A DNA stretch of 64,000 bases from Perkinsus olseni. Taxonomy: Eukaryota > Perkinsozoa > Perkinsida > Perkinsidae. Positions 11,534 to 22,917 of this stretch are shown in pieces. Below the pieces are notes generated by a model. That model was not told the DNA's origin, ran no database searches, and was given only the letters and a program-made list of their open reading frames with translations. A program made the translations under genes and the position numbers. Every line of letters begins with the position of its first letter. Positions within the stretch are counted from its first letter, which is position 1. The stretch covers positions 1 through 64,000 of the forward strand of contig JABANP010000106.1 of the NCBI GenBank assembly GCA_013115135.1, written 5' to 3'.

Positions 11534-12405
11534 TCACACAACATGCTGTCCCCACACTTCGACTCTGCCTCGCGTAACAGTCGCATCGCCTCCTCCGCCC
11601 CCGCCACGTCTGATGCCTGAGTCGTGCGCCTGGCGCTCAGGTGGGGAGCCAAGATCGCCCCTTACGGTCGGTTCTCGGGTTTTGGGAGCGAGAGGCTTGC
11701 ACGACCTCCTCTTCACGATGGCTGCCCTGGCCTCCAGCTGCGATCCATCAGGCTCGACAGCGACGACTGCATCCGCCTGAGGAGAGCTCGATACATGGTG
11801 TATCCGAGGTCGACCATGGCTCACGCCAGAGGAGCTCTCCGAGGCCTCAACGATCGGACTAGGATTCTTCGCAGTGAGGGCACCTGCCTGGAGTACAACG
11901 GCTATGCAACGATCTACGACCGCTACCACCAGCCTCCTTCACAACCGCCTTCCCGAGGTCATCGTCGAGGCCGCCGCCCATCCGGGCTGCCAGCTCAGTC
12001 AGAGCATCTTGCGTACTCTCGGACAAGGGGAAGGGCGCAGCAGCTAGAAAGCTGTCGGGGCCCATCCTCGACAAGGAGGCTTCGAAATCTCTCACGAAGT
12101 CGTCGATTTGCCTGAGAACACAACAGCCTCACGCTGCAGTGCTTAACTCCAGCGCCGTCAGCACGCCCCACTGACCCTGCTGCTACGGCTATCTTCCCCG
12201 GCGAGAGCCCCCGAGCGAGGGCAGTACACGCCGCTACCTTTTCCTGGCCTGCATCAGGAGAGCAACATCCTCTTCCCCAAGCTCCGGGTTCAGGAGCCCC
12301 TCGGTACCTATCGAGCCCACACCCGCCAGAATAGAGTATCAACAGCCGACGGTAGCCATCCAACGCGAGCATGGGCAATCGGAGATTTCTAGGCAACTGC
12401 AGCAC
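11534..12405 (-). CDS. Unrecognised spliced protein
   Basis: The - strand has consistent coding pieces: DGYRRLLILYSGG, EGLLNPELGEEDVALLMQAR, DDFVRDFEASLSRMGPDSFL and DALTELAARMGGGLDDDLGK. A 42-nt intron (GTGGTAGC...CTCCAG) leads to a last exon of GALTAKNPSPIVEASESSSG followed by low-complexity Ser, Arg and a poly-Gly run, with the stop at 11534. The first half has a helical, tethering-factor-like look, but I cannot name a family. Upstream exons probably continue toward 12850, where LYLARQARGRAEEQEEGILR and other plausible segments lie, but I could not connect them. The 5' end is therefore unresolved. Confidence 0.45.
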
Positions 12406-12912
12406 CCACGTCGGAGAATCCCTTCCTCCTGCTCCTCAGCCCGCCCTCTCGCCTGTCGGGCCAGATACAAGCCCTGTGACAACACATAACCCTGCGGTAA
12501 CGAGAGAGGTCCTCACGTGCCGAGCATCGATCGTCCGTAGCGGCACATCCTCGAATACCCGGATCGGTTTCTTCCTCTGGGATGGCGGGGTCTGAGACCG
12601 CTCAACAAGTCCCCGCTAAGGTCCATCAGAAACTTGTTCTCGATCGAGCACTGTCGACTAGGATGCCTCGGGTGAGGATAAATAAACGTGCAGAGCGGCG
12701 GGCAACACCTGCCTGAGGTCCCCTGGTTGTGAAGGTGATTCTGCCGGACCTTGATCGGGGACGGAGTCTCTCAGCCATCTCGGGGAAGTCGGGGTGTTCA
12801 GCAAGCGGGTTGCCTGCACACTCCCCGAGAAGACAAGTGGCCCTGGGGTCAACTCGCCCGACCTTTCACGACCACTGTCTTGTCACATGCCCCGATGAGC
12901 ATCGATAGGTGC

Positions 12913-14650
12913 TCATGTAGACGCGGCAGCTGAGGAGGGAACGTCACGGACTGAGTAATCCCCGAGGTCCCGGGCTCGATCCCCACCCGGTACTACGTCT
13001 CTCAATTCGTTGCCACTGAGGTCCAGCCACTTCAATGATCGGAACACGTCCTTCGTCCTCTTATTCCGAGCCTCTTCTGTGACGCCATCGATAGGCTCAA
13101 CACGCCTGGATGAACCGGGCATCATCCAGGGACCCTCGGATACCCCGAAGGACAGCGAAGCAGGCGACGAAAGGAATTTGATCACTCCCTCTCCGAGCAG
13201 GGCTGTACAGGGCGAAGCCTTTATACAATACCATAACTTCGTATACAATGGGCGATGCCAGCGTCCCGAGGAACCTTATTCTGTTATGAGCCAGTGAGAG
13301 GCTCTCCAGTCGCGGCAGACCCTCCAGAGGGTTCCACTGGTCGTACTGCACGAGGTCGTTATGTGACAAGTTAAGATCGGTAAGGAAAGGAAAGTCATTT
13401 GGGGATGCGGCCTGAGAATGTCATAATCGATGGCCCGAAACGAGAAACGTGGAGCGTATGAAGAACGTTGAGAGCTACTACACCAAGGCCTGTCTGAGAA
13501 ACTACCGCAAGCTGGTCGCCCTACCAAGTGAACTGGAATGCTGGCTACGCAGTTGTGTGCCATGTTTAGCTTGATGAGACGAGTGAAGACGGTTAGCTGA
13601 GAGAGAAACATGGATACTGATCCTGTCGTTACCACAATCTCATCGTAAGCTCGTCTGTGGACGCTAGAGATGGGCGAGGGAGAGGCTTCCAGCATCAAGA
13701 AAGGAGACCAATCACACCCGTACGGATACATTGAGAAAAGTATCTTCCCGGAGGTCGTTGAAGGAAAGGTCGAGCTCCTCAAGATTCGGCAGCAGCGGCT
13801 CTCCTCGAGGAATTTCCGATGAGCGTCGATCAGGACGCGGGAACCTACAGCTATGATGCCAGCGGAAGAGGCTAATGCCTGCATGGCTATTGCCTTACTC
13901 TGTATACAGCGTCGCGAGACTGTTGCAACTCAACGACAGCACCCTGAGCCTCCTCAGGTTACCTAGCTGAACAGGGAACCAACACTGACACGACTGAGTC
14001 AGGGCCCGGAACGAACGACAGGTTTGACATTTGCAAACGTTAACGAAATGATTCAGGTCTGGCATAGTGCTCCATGGGAGCTGTCAGTGGTACGCTTATT
14101 GGCCGTAGCAATCATCAGCGACACGGTCAAGGGCCACTTGATCGAGGAAAGCACGATACAGGCCTGGACCCTACAGTGGGCCCACTCAGAGAGTTCTCTC
14201 GGGGACTAGCGTGTCTCACCGTGGCCGTTGTTAGCTACCAGAAGCATACCCACTCGCCCTCTCCCTTACCTTGAGCAGCATCTCAGTGCTCGATAGACGG
14301 TTGTCCGACAGATCAAGAGTATCCAGGTTCCGGAAATATACCAAGTCCTTGGTAGCAACTGACTTCAACTGAAAAGCAAGGACAGCGAGAGGGAGCCATC
14401 CCACATCACGCCGTCAGCTCGCCACGTTACCTGGCGAGATGCCAGGGAAGACGCTCATAACATCTTCCGGGAGCTTTGCTGCACCCGTAGCCTCCAAGAT
14501 AGCGAACCCGTCCAGAGTGCCGCGAGACGCTCGCTTCGGTCGGGGAAGGTCGTGGCTTGATGGCGGAGGGTCTCGTGACCTGAGGGCTCCCCACAACGAC
14601 AAGGAGCTCTCCCCTGTTACTTGGCCTTTCGAGTAAAATGCAGTCCCCAT
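12913..14650 (-). CDS. Leucine-rich-repeat protein
   Basis: Many LRR units appear in successive short exons, reading down the - strand: LVYFRNLDTLDLSDNRLSS (about 14,300), PVQLGNLRRLRVLSLSCNSL (13,950), LPNLEELDLSFNDLREDTF (13,770), FTRLIKLNMAHNCVASIP (13,560), FPFLTDLNLSHNDLVQYD (13,390), LPRLESLSLAHNRIR (13,290) and VFRSLKWLDLSGNELRDV (13,030), ending at 12913. Each matches the LxxLxxLxLxxN consensus. The role is probably protein binding; no enzymatic domain is visible. The 5' exon at 14414-14650 reads LEATGAAKLPEDVMSVFPG. Coding-like sequence continues upstream at 14,700-14,830 (SVMISAAKEDTTESPRYGSV), so the true start may be near 15,180. The repeat identity is sure; exact exon borders are not. 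Confidence 0.75.
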
Positions 14651-15459
14651 GCGCCCAGTACTACCGTGCCGAATCCAACCAGTTGAAATTCAAAGGTCGT
14701 ATCGCTTTCGATGGATTCCGCGGCTTATTCTCCACAGACCCATAACGAGGGCTCTCGGTAGTATCTTCCTTCGCAGCCGAGATCATGACAGAATCAGGCA
14801 AATACTGAGATACGAAGCTCGCGATGCCACTAGATGCTGAACCCAGCTATACACGTAAGAGCTCGTGGAGCTATACTCGTGAAGTACAGCAAGGGCTGGA
14901 CTTCACGACTCCTGCTTGGAGCCGAGTGAACACTATTCTCAATACTGTTTACTACATGAGCGAAAACAGCGGGGTAATGACTGGGCGGTCCTATCTGCAA
15001 CAAGTCTGCCGCAGGCAAACATCGACGACCATTCCCGGCGGAAGTCGTTTCTCCCGGGCGCGCGTTCGAGACTCGCATTGTCACTGTGATAGCGCTGTTG
15101 GCATCTGCCAGATGCTCCACCGCCCAGAGAGATACTCCAACCCGATTCACTTTGGTCTCCGTTCAACCACGGATGGTGAGAACCGACTCACCTGCCTGGC
15201 GCACTGAGAGGCCTCGGAGAAGAACGTTATGTCCCAAGGACACGTACCAGCGTCATCCCTACTGCAACTCAATCTTGTTGTTCGACATCAACATCCATAC
15301 CAAGTACAAAACATGAAGGACAGCATTGATAAATGAACTTAATAGCCCTTGAAAGGGGCACAACGACAACCCTGAGTCTCGCCGGCATACACAGACCAGG
15401 AATGCCGGACGTAAGGCTTCCTAACGCGAGGACAGCTTCATCAGAGGGATGGGCTCCAG
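14651..15459. other. Possible 5' exons of the LRR gene; otherwise intergenic
   Basis: On the - strand 14,700-14,830 reads AAKEDTTESPRYGSVENKPR and similar, ending at a GTAGTA donor-like site, which fits an upstream exon of the LRR gene. Above about 15,190 I see no coding signal on either strand and no RNA gene. The stretch 15,300-15,459 is the 3' flank of the secreted repeat protein. Confidence 0.35.
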
Positions 15460-18147
15460 CTAATGGGCCCCAGTAACCTTGGTGAGCGGTAAGGCTACTG
15501 ACTCAGCTGTCTTGTTATCATCTTCATCATCATCCGTATGTAGTGGGGAGAGAACCAAAGACCAAAAGGCTTCTGGCATCGGGCAGATACGTACCCAGTC
15601 CGGAGAGAAGAGATTTTGTTCAAGGAAAGCTCTGAGGGAAAAGAATCCCAGGGACCAGTTGTCCACCAGGTCCAACTGCAGACAGCCATCGGCAAGCATA
15701 CTTGCTTCGCCTGTGAATTCTTTTTTCAGCTTCTTCGAATTCTTCAGGTCCAACCTGACCATTCGACCGCCAGCTTTCTGGCTCTTCGTGACTCCCACGT
15801 CAATCCGCGTAGCACTATAGAAAGCAACGTAATCTCCATCCGGTAGAATCTCCGATGATGGGACGCATGCCTCGGAGTTCGGCTCAGCCTCGCGTTCCTT
15901 TTCGTCAAGCATTTTGCGGTTATCCGCTGAAGCCTCGTCGGAAGATGGCACGGTTTGGGTGAAAGGTGGGTTCTTTCCCCTAGGCAGGTGAGAATGAGGG
16001 TATGAGGCCTCGCCACGTGAGGGTTTCGGCAGCTTATCGGCAGGGAGGGCGTCGGGCGGGGAGGCGATAGCCGCACTAGAATGACCTGCACCCTTTGCTT
16101 TGCCAGAATCCACTCTCTGCTTCTTCACGACCTTCACATCCTCCTCGATGGCTTCCTCCTTCCTTTTACTACTCGAAGAACTCGTCCGAGGCGTGACGTC
16201 AAGGGCGTCCATCTCACCAGGGTTTTCCTTCCTCCCCGGTCCAGAGAGACGAACAGAATTGTAGGATTCCGTAGGCGGGGAGACGATAGCCGCGCTAGAA
16301 AGGCCTGCACCCTTTGTTTTGCCAGAATCCACACGTTGCTTCTTCACGACCTTCACATCCTCCTTGACGGCTTCCTTCTTCCTCTTTGTACTCGAAGAAC
16401 TCGTCCGAGGCGTGACGGCAAGGCCGTCCATCTTATCAGGGTTTTCCTTCCTCTCCGGTTTACTTAGACGGATAATATTAGTGAAATCCGTAACCATATT
16501 CTTGCTTCGCTCCATGCCAATGACAGCGTAGAGACCCCTAAAAGCGTTGCAGAAAACTAACTCCTTGGTCGGCTGCTTCGGCACGTCTTTCCCCGTACGA
16601 TTGTACAGTTGCCGTATAAACCCGCCCACTGCCTCCGCCCCGCGCCTTTCGTCCGCCATGAAATGGAAACACTGTCCCGCTGTATCAGGAAGGTCGTAAT
16701 ATTCGAGGTCCAGCTTTTTCGTGAATGATTGGTCGTACCACACCAAACGGTACTCCTTGCTCATCTTTATAGACTCTTCACCGACCTTCGCCTCCACACG
16801 GGCCACTTGCTCCCCGTCGCGCTCCCAAACTTTCAGTTCGAAGCCCGTGAGCGATTGAATGGTCCTGCACGTTCTACCCTCATCCTGTTTCCTTGCCTTG
16901 TAAGTTCCAGATGGAAGCTGACTTCTTGTCACTGGCGTGAAGATTCTCTGCTTCTCCCGATCCGAGAAGGTCGCTAGCACTGGAGGGACTGCGCCACCCC
17001 TTTCCTTAGGTTTCACAGATGTCTTAGTCCTTCGAAGAAAAACCGCATGATGGAAACTGGTAAGATGATCTGTTCTTTTATCCGTTCCCAGGCCGACCAT
17101 GAGGCCTTCAGGTGTTCGACAGAAACCAATATTTGTCATTGGCTGCTTTAGCTTGACCTTCTCCAAACGTTCGTAGAGATCCCTCACAAATCTCCCAGCT
17201 TCACTTATTCCGTGCTGAGTCTGTGCTACGAAGCGGAAACACTTCTTAACTTTAAGGTCGAAAGGCGTGAGGTCAATCTTGTACGCGCGGGACTTGCTAT
17301 ACCAAGCCAAACGATTTGGCGCGCTCATCAAGACCGGTTTCTTACCCACTTCGGCTTCTGCAAGGGCCACCAATTCTCCGTCACTCTCCCAGACTTTCAC
17401 TTTGAAATCAGTAAGTTGCGGGACTGTGCGGCAAACTCTACCCGGTTTGACTGGCGTGTAGACTCCGGTAAGGAGATCATCCTTGACAGCTGGTTGGTAC
17501 GGCAACTCCTTCTTTTTATCAGAAGCACTTGGCGGCGTTGGCGAGGGGTCCACATCGTCCGCCTCACTCGGAACTTCGGGAGTCTCGGGTCCCTCAAGCT
17601 CTACTATATTTTTGAAGTCTTTGAACCTCTGGCCATCCTTTCTCACAATGCCAAGACCAACCATCAGGCCCGAGGATGTTTTGCAAAATGCAAAATCCGA
17701 ATGGGGCTGGGTGAGCTGAACAGAACCAGTTCGGTGGTACAAATCCTGTATAAATTCCCCAGCCGCGCTCATCGCAGCCTCCCCAGGATTCCCGACGAAC
17801 CGGAAGCATTTCTTTTTATCATCGACAACGTCATAAGCCTCGAGGTCGAAATTAGACTTGATATCTTGCGTCATACTCTTACCGTACCACGCCAAACGAT
17901 TAGCCGATTTCATCGGCACGAGCGTTCCATCAACGGCCGCTTTCACAGTGGCTACCTGCCACCCATCACGCTCCCACACTCTTACCTCAAAATCAGTGAG
18001 CCGCGGGATAGTAGGGCACACGTTACCCGGACTCTTGGCCTTGTAGATTCCAGATGGCACCTCATCCTTCAGAACCGGTGTTAAGTTCTTCTCGGCAGTA
18101 CCACTACGGAGGGCTCCGAGCAGTAGGAGTATCACAGGGATGGGCAT
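15460..18147 (-). CDS. Secreted three-repeat protein, novel family
   Basis: Single uninterrupted frame of about 895 codons. The open frame extends 5' to 18183, but the first ATG is at 18147 and gives a clean signal peptide (MPIPVILLLLGALRSGTA). Three tandem repeats of about 165 residues follow, near residues 23-185, 215-378 and 402-560. Each has P-S-G-x-Y-K, a Cys before xTIxxLTxFExxVWExDG, RLxWY, KCFxF, FIxxLYxRxG, FCxTxxGL and a closing FxNIxxL. Three cysteines are conserved per repeat. A Ser/Lys-rich linker with a duplicated 73-codon unit containing KVVKKQRVDSGK comes next. The C-terminal domain (LPDGDYVAFYSATRIDVG onward) looks like a degenerate fourth repeat. I know no named family for this. 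It is probably extracellular or vesicular, from the signal peptide. It is divergently arranged with the first acyl-CoA synthetase, about 315 bp between start codons. Confidence 0.8.
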   Translation of the reverse strand: MPIPVILLLLGALRSGTAEKNLTPVLKDEVPSGIYKAKSPGNVCPTIPRLTDFEVRVWERDGWQVATVKAAVDGTLVPMKSANRLAWYGKSMTQDIKSNFDLEAYDVVDDKKKCFRFVGNPGEAAMSAAGEFIQDLYHRTGSVQLTQPHSDFAFCKTSSGLMVGLGIVRKDGQRFKDFKNIVELEGPETPEVPSEADDVDPSPTPPSASDKKKELPYQPAVKDDLLTGVYTPVKPGRVCRTVPQLTDFKVKVWESDGELVALAEAEVGKKPVLMSAPNRLAWYSKSRAYKIDLTPFDLKVKKCFRFVAQTQHGISEAGRFVRDLYERLEKVKLKQPMTNIGFCRTPEGLMVGLGTDKRTDHLTSFHHAVFLRRTKTSVKPKERGGAVPPVLATFSDREKQRIFTPVTRSQLPSGTYKARKQDEGRTCRTIQSLTGFELKVWERDGEQVARVEAKVGEESIKMSKEYRLVWYDQSFTKKLDLEYYDLPDTAGQCFHFMADERRGAEAVGGFIRQLYNRTGKDVPKQPTKELVFCNAFRGLYAVIGMERSKNMVTDFTNIIRLSKPERKENPDKMDGLAVTPRTSSSSTKRKKEAVKEDVKVVKKQRVDSGKTKGAGLSSAAIVSPPTESYNSVRLSGPGRKENPGEMDALDVTPRTSSSSSKRKEEAIEEDVKVVKKQRVDSGKAKGAGHSSAAIASPPDALPADKLPKPSRGEASYPHSHLPRGKNPPFTQTVPSSDEASADNRKMLDEKEREAEPNSEACVPSSEILPDGDYVAFYSATRIDVGVTKSQKAGGRMVRLDLKNSKKLKKEFTGEASMLADGCLQLDLVDNWSLGFFSLRAFLEQNLFSPDWVRICPMPEAFWSLVLSPLHTDDDEDDNKTAESVALPLTKVTGAH
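16050..16487 (-). repeat. Tandem 219-bp duplication inside the repeat-protein gene
   Basis: Two direct copies with a 219-bp (73-codon) period, roughly 16050-16268 and 16269-16487, encode the Ser/Lys-rich linker (…TSSSSTKRKKEAVKEDVKV and …TSSSSKRKEEAIEEDVKV). The DNA is highly similar between copies, with scattered substitutions that keep the frame open. The period is divisible by three, so copy number can vary without breaking the frame. Confidence 0.8.
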
Positions 18148-18461
18148 TAGCTTGTCGAAGCCAATAAGAGTCGACGGAAGCACGAAAATGTTGGGTGATT
18201 GATGTCTCGCTCGCCCCAGCTCTAGCCATCTTCAGTCCTCTTGCCAACTCTCCACGATAGTCTTGGGGGGTTAACCCCAGCTCAGAATCGATTCTTGCTC
18301 GTGAAATGCGGTTCCACGGTCAAAATCTGAGTTTGGAGATCTTTATAGTATCTCGAGGCTTTATTTCGGCCAGCTCGAAATGAATGTCGGTCAAATTTAT
18401 CCCGAGAAGCCTCTCTCCTCTCTTCAGTCTTTCCTCTCGTTATTCCCTTATCGTCCCCCCT

Positions 18462-20973
18462 ATGGATCCTTGTCCTGTCTCTGCTCCGGTGCCGTACACG
18501 TACGAGGTAATAAAACGATTGTCCACCGTACAGCGGGGCTACGCTCGGCCATGTTGCTATTCACAGGTTCCCAATTCCGCTGTTCCGGGGGTCAGCGGCC
18601 CTATCTATCGCCACCCGGAGTTCCCTGACAACCTTCTCAATCGTCTGGATGGGAACGAGGCCTTAGTCACCAGCTTCGACGTCTTCCGGGATGTAATGGC
18701 AGCTCGGGGGTTATTCATATCAGACTAGTGTATTGCTGGTCTTCAGGCTGCTGAGAAGTACCCCGATCGTCCTTGCCACGGCACTCGCCCTGTACTGGAT
18801 GATGGTTCGGTGGGCCCATTTGAATGGCAGACTTATAAAGAGGTTTATGAGAGAATAATCAACTTCGGTAGAGGGCTGGAAGAACTCAATCTACTATCCA
18901 AATCCGAGGATGGTTCGATGAGGCTAATCGGTATCTACATGAAGAACAGATCTGAGTGGGTTATCGCTGAGCAAGGAGCATTCACTAGGAGAGCTACAAC
19001 AGTCCCCCTCTATGATACCCTCGGCGAGGATGCTGTTTCTTACGTCATCAACCAAACGCAAGTTCGGACCGTCATCTGCAGCTCCGCCGAGGTACCCAAG
19101 TTACTCAGCTGCAGAGAGGCTTGCCCCTCTCTGGCGACCATCGTTTGCCTCGCTCCTGCTGCTGCTTTGCGTGAACCTTGTGAAGCTGCGGGCTTGCAGC
19201 TACTCGACTTTTGCCAAGTTGAGGCGTGCGGCGCCAAGGCCACGTACCAGCCTTTGACTGGAGAAGAGTCCGACATCGGCACCTTCTGCTACACCAGCGG
19301 TACTACCGGTGACCCCAAGGGGGCACTGCTCAGTCAGGGTGGTATGCTGGCGAATGTGGCTGGTCTCACGAAGCTAGTCACCACCGAGAGCCCGTTGTTG
19401 AAGTTTGGCGCTGAGGACGAGGCGTACCTTAGCTACCTTCCCCTTGCTCACGTGATGGAGCGCCTGGTGCAGACTATGATGTATCACTTCGGCGCTGCCA
19501 TTGGCTTCTCTCAGGGCGACTCTAGAAAGATTATGGATGATGTGGCGGCCTTGAGACCTACCCTTTTCGCCTGTGTGCCTCGCATCCTCAATAGGGTTTA
19601 CGACAGTGTCGTTGGGGCCGTTCGGAAGGCTGGAGAGGTGAAGGAATCTCTTTTCGAGCGAGCAATGGAGGCTAAGAAGGAGGGGCTACAGAATGGCTTC
19701 CTCACCCACGCTTATTGGGACAATACAGTCTTCGATGATATTAAGAAGAAGCTGGGCTTCGATCGTGCCCGCCTTGTCGTGACAGGCAGCGCCCCTATTG
19801 CCTCTCATGTGCTCACTTTCATGAGAGCCCTCTTGGGTTGCCCGGTGGTTGAGGGATACGGCCAGACCGAGGCTACCTGTGCCGTGAGCTACGCTCATGT
19901 GCGCGACTTCTCAGTAGGGAATGTTGGTCTCCCTGTCGGATGCCTCGAGGTCAAACTGGCGGATGTGCCGTCAATGGGGTACCTCTCTACTGATACTCAA
20001 CACGGTAAGTTTCCGCCGTCTTTTCATTCTGTATAGAAAGATCTGATTATTAGGTTCTAAGGGTGACTTTATAACGTGTAAGGGTCGTGGTGAGATATGT
20101 TACAGAGGCCCTTGTACCTTCAGAGGGTAGTCACTCAGCCGATGAGCAAAGGCATGAACGGTGTCTTGCTCATCAGGTACTACAAGATGCCTGAGAAGAC
20201 CAGGGAGACGATCGACTCTGATGGTTGGGTCCATAGTGGGGATATCGGCATGTGGCTGAAGACGGGACAACTGAAGATCATCGACAGGAAGAAAAGTATC
20301 TTCAAGCTCAGCCAGGGAGGTAGTGCAGGTTCCCGTAGCCACCGATTCCCTTGCAGTGCTTGTTGCTGTTCTCAGAGTATATCGCCCCTGATAAGATCGA
20401 AAACGTCATCACTGAGTCGCCGCTGGTCGCACAAGCCTTTGTATACGGTAACAGCTTTCAGTCTCGTCTAGTGGCTGTCATATTGCCGGACTTTGAGTAC
20501 TTGCTGGAGCATTTCCCGAGTACGGCCACCGGGATTGGGTACGATGATTATCATCCTCATTCTTCGTCCGTGACTGTCTATCACTCTAGGAGTTCCAAGG
20601 CTCTGTGTGAGAGTGACGCCGTTCGCAGCCTGGTCTTGAGGAGCGTCCAGGAGATCAGCGACAAAAACAAACTGCGAGGCTTCGAGAAGGTGGGCTGTTG
20701 TCTCTGTTCGCTCTACTTTTTACACCATCAGCGACTGTAGGTCAAAGCCGTTCACCTCACGTCGATTCCCTTCACTGCCGAGAACGGTCTGTTGACCCCC
20801 TCCTTCAAGCTGAAGCGAGATGTAGCCTTCAGAACTTTTGAAGAGGAGATCGATCGGCTCTACGAAAACATCGGGGACAAGGTGGGTTTCATTTGCTGTC
20901 AATGAGCGTAATTGCGTGATATTCTCCGTCTTTCCAGGTAGCCAATGGTCACCGTGTCGAGGAATCCGCTTGA
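18462..20973 (+). CDS. Long-chain acyl-CoA synthetase, copy 1
   Basis: ATP-dependent activation of long-chain fatty acids to acyl-CoA. Start ATG 18462 ([15 protein letters not shown]); an in-frame ATG at 18384 is an alternative. Exons are joined by introns of about 45-60 nt, for example after YTYE, after SFDVFRD (18692-18747), after STDTQHG and after FRG. Motifs: [18 protein letters not shown] (P-loop/AMP site), [41 protein letters not shown] and [20 protein letters not shown] (ACSL signature), then [20 protein letters not shown] near the end. The stop is at 20971-20973. About 280 nt around 18750-19029 and about 140 nt around 20177-20318 are nearly identical to the two paralogues, while the remainder is diverged. 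Confidence 0.93.
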
Positions 20974-21492
20974 ACCCCGAGCTCCTCTTCCTACTGTTAC
21001 TTCACCATCTTCCTCGGTCTGTGTGCTGAGCCTAGAAGGCAGTAGCTGTTTGTCACCAATTTTACTAGCCGTAACGATGACCGGAAGACGACCGAACTCC
21101 TTGTGAGAGCGCTTTGCCATGCCCGTCGTCACCACCGTCATCGCTAGCGGCTTCTGTCTAGTATTATCCTTTCTTGACATCATAAACCAACTCGTACTCT
21201 TTTCAACATTTCTTGCTTGTCGCGAAGGCCCCGGCCGTGTATTTGGTGGCTGGGAGCTGTTTCTCGTACGAAGTAGTAATCTTTGTTTGGCAGTAATGTT
21301 TGTCTCCTACTGAATCCGAGTCGTGTTGACATAGTAAGCGAGGAAGAGGGCATCGAAACTGCGCTCGCCGTGCCGCTTTCAAATTGCAGGAACAAACGCA
21401 CGAATCTCTTTTCCGGACGCAGGCAAGAAATCCGATAGTATCGGAGTAGTACCCCATAGTATCATACCAGCTTAACATCTTTACGCCTGAGA
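20974..21492. other. Intergenic
   Basis: 3' flank of acyl-CoA synthetase copy 1 and 5' flank of the next + strand gene. No convincing coding frame, RNA gene or repeat seen. Confidence 0.5.
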
Positions 21493-22563
21493 TGATCCTC
21501 CCTCATAAGTCATCGGGCAGAACGGCCTTACTCGCTATCACCCTCTTCGCTAATCTGGTGAGTATCTCCGCTCCCCTGGGCAGAGCACTAGCAGTTCGCT
21601 GTGTTGTTTTAGATGGGCGTCGCCGAGGGAGCCGGGCGTAAGGTGAGTTCTGTGCTCGTCAGAGGAGCTAGCCAGAGTGTATTCACAATGGCAGGCTCTT
21701 GGCGTTTGCACTGTGAACAACCGCCATTTGAGTATATTGAAGATCAAGGCAAAAGAGGGCACAAACACTCTAAAGAAGGCGTGGAATCGCCTCCGCGGGA
21801 AAAAGCACATCGACAGCCGCATGCCCCACGTGAGCCGACGAGCTGCTCTCCGGGTAGCATCTGCATCGACAGGTTGAGTTCGTCCTCGGCGAGGGCGAGA
21901 AACGATTCACTTCCTACTTTTCTCCGAGGACAACAGCCCCTGCTGGAGGCTGCGAAGAGTGGTGAGGCTCTCGCCCTTCTGGGAGGGCCAGCCAGGCTAC
22001 CTTCCCAAAAGATGCAGTGCCGTATCAACAAGAGGGGTGATGAACGCCGTGTCATAAGGAAGCTCATGGCTCGTGTGAGTAACAAAGGATTATCTTAGGT
22101 TGATGATGGTTCATGATCAGATCGGGGCCATCGGCTACCTTGACGGTGGCGAGTGGCGCTTCCTACAGCCTGACTATTCTAAGGGCGACACAGTCTCGGT
22201 GAAGCGTGTGAATGCGCGGTCAGAAGAGAGTGCTGGCACCATCCACTTCCGTCGTGGAGAGACAGCGGTCACTATGATTGATGATAAGACTGTCAGCGCT
22301 CAGAGCACCGACCACATCATGTACAGGCTGAAGTTCGCCCACTCCGAGGCGGCCAGCAGATTCTACCACGCCATCCACGCTATCACTGAGGATGACGTCT
22401 TCAGTCACTCTTCCACTCGTACTCAGGTGAGCTCTATCGGGCCGACTTCGTAGTATCCGCTCAGTATCAGATTGGTGGTGGTAACTCCCCTTCGACTAAT
22501 GACCAAGAGGCTCTGAACCCCTCGGATGATGAGGTGAGCGAAGTGGAACGACTACTCAAGTGA
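21493..22563 (+). CDS. Unrecognised protein, possible signal sequence
   Basis: ATG 21493 begins SGRTALLAITLFANL, a hydrophobic segment that could be a signal peptide. An intron (GTGAGT...TTTAG) leads to MGVAEGAGRK, then another to LGVCTVNNRHLSILKIKAKE. Later exons read VEFVLGEGEKRFTSYFSP, MQCRINKRGDERRVIRKLMA and, from 22100, MMVHDQIGAIGYLDGGEWRF through LKFAHSEAASRFYHAIHAIT. A 44-nt intron (GTGAGC...ATCAG) leads to the last exon, ending EVERLLK with the stop at 22561-22563. I could not make the phase agree at the junction before 22100, so this may be two genes, the second starting at 22100. The tail has a weak PH-like look. It is convergent with synthetase copy 2. Confidence 0.5.
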
Positions 22564-22917
22564 GCAGTCATTCCTCAGTAAATATGTAAATACGAGAACT
22601 ACTTGTTAGCAAGCTTCACAGTGTTTATAAGTTGTTATTCTCATGTTGTGATCATGCATTCACCGGATGTGTTAATAAGGTGTCACGACTGATCTCTATT
22701 GAGTTAGTAAACTCGTTAGTCACTCTTGCCAACCTCAACTAGCTCACTCAAAAAACACAATCCCCGTTATTGTTACCGACGGATAATAACAATCCAATAC
22801 TAAGACGGACCTGTCATTCCCCTACAGTGAAAAAAGTTGATGGAAAAAGTGCTGAGATGAAATTAATCGCTCTGATGGATATTTTGCTTGCCACCAACCT
22901 GACAGGGCGAAATAACG
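22564..22917. other. Short intergenic between convergent genes
   Basis: AT-richer spacer between the stops of the + strand unknown gene and the - strand synthetase copy 2. No coding or structured element noticed. Confidence 0.5.

Noticed and set aside
11624..12115. 163-codon + strand open frame
   Set aside because: Antisense to the - strand gene with better exon structure; Arg-rich composition is typical of a shadow frame.
18384..18461. Upstream in-frame ATG for acyl-CoA synthetase copy 1
   Set aside because: Would add 26 residues absent from the other two copies; 18462 matches their short first exons better. Kept as an alternative only.
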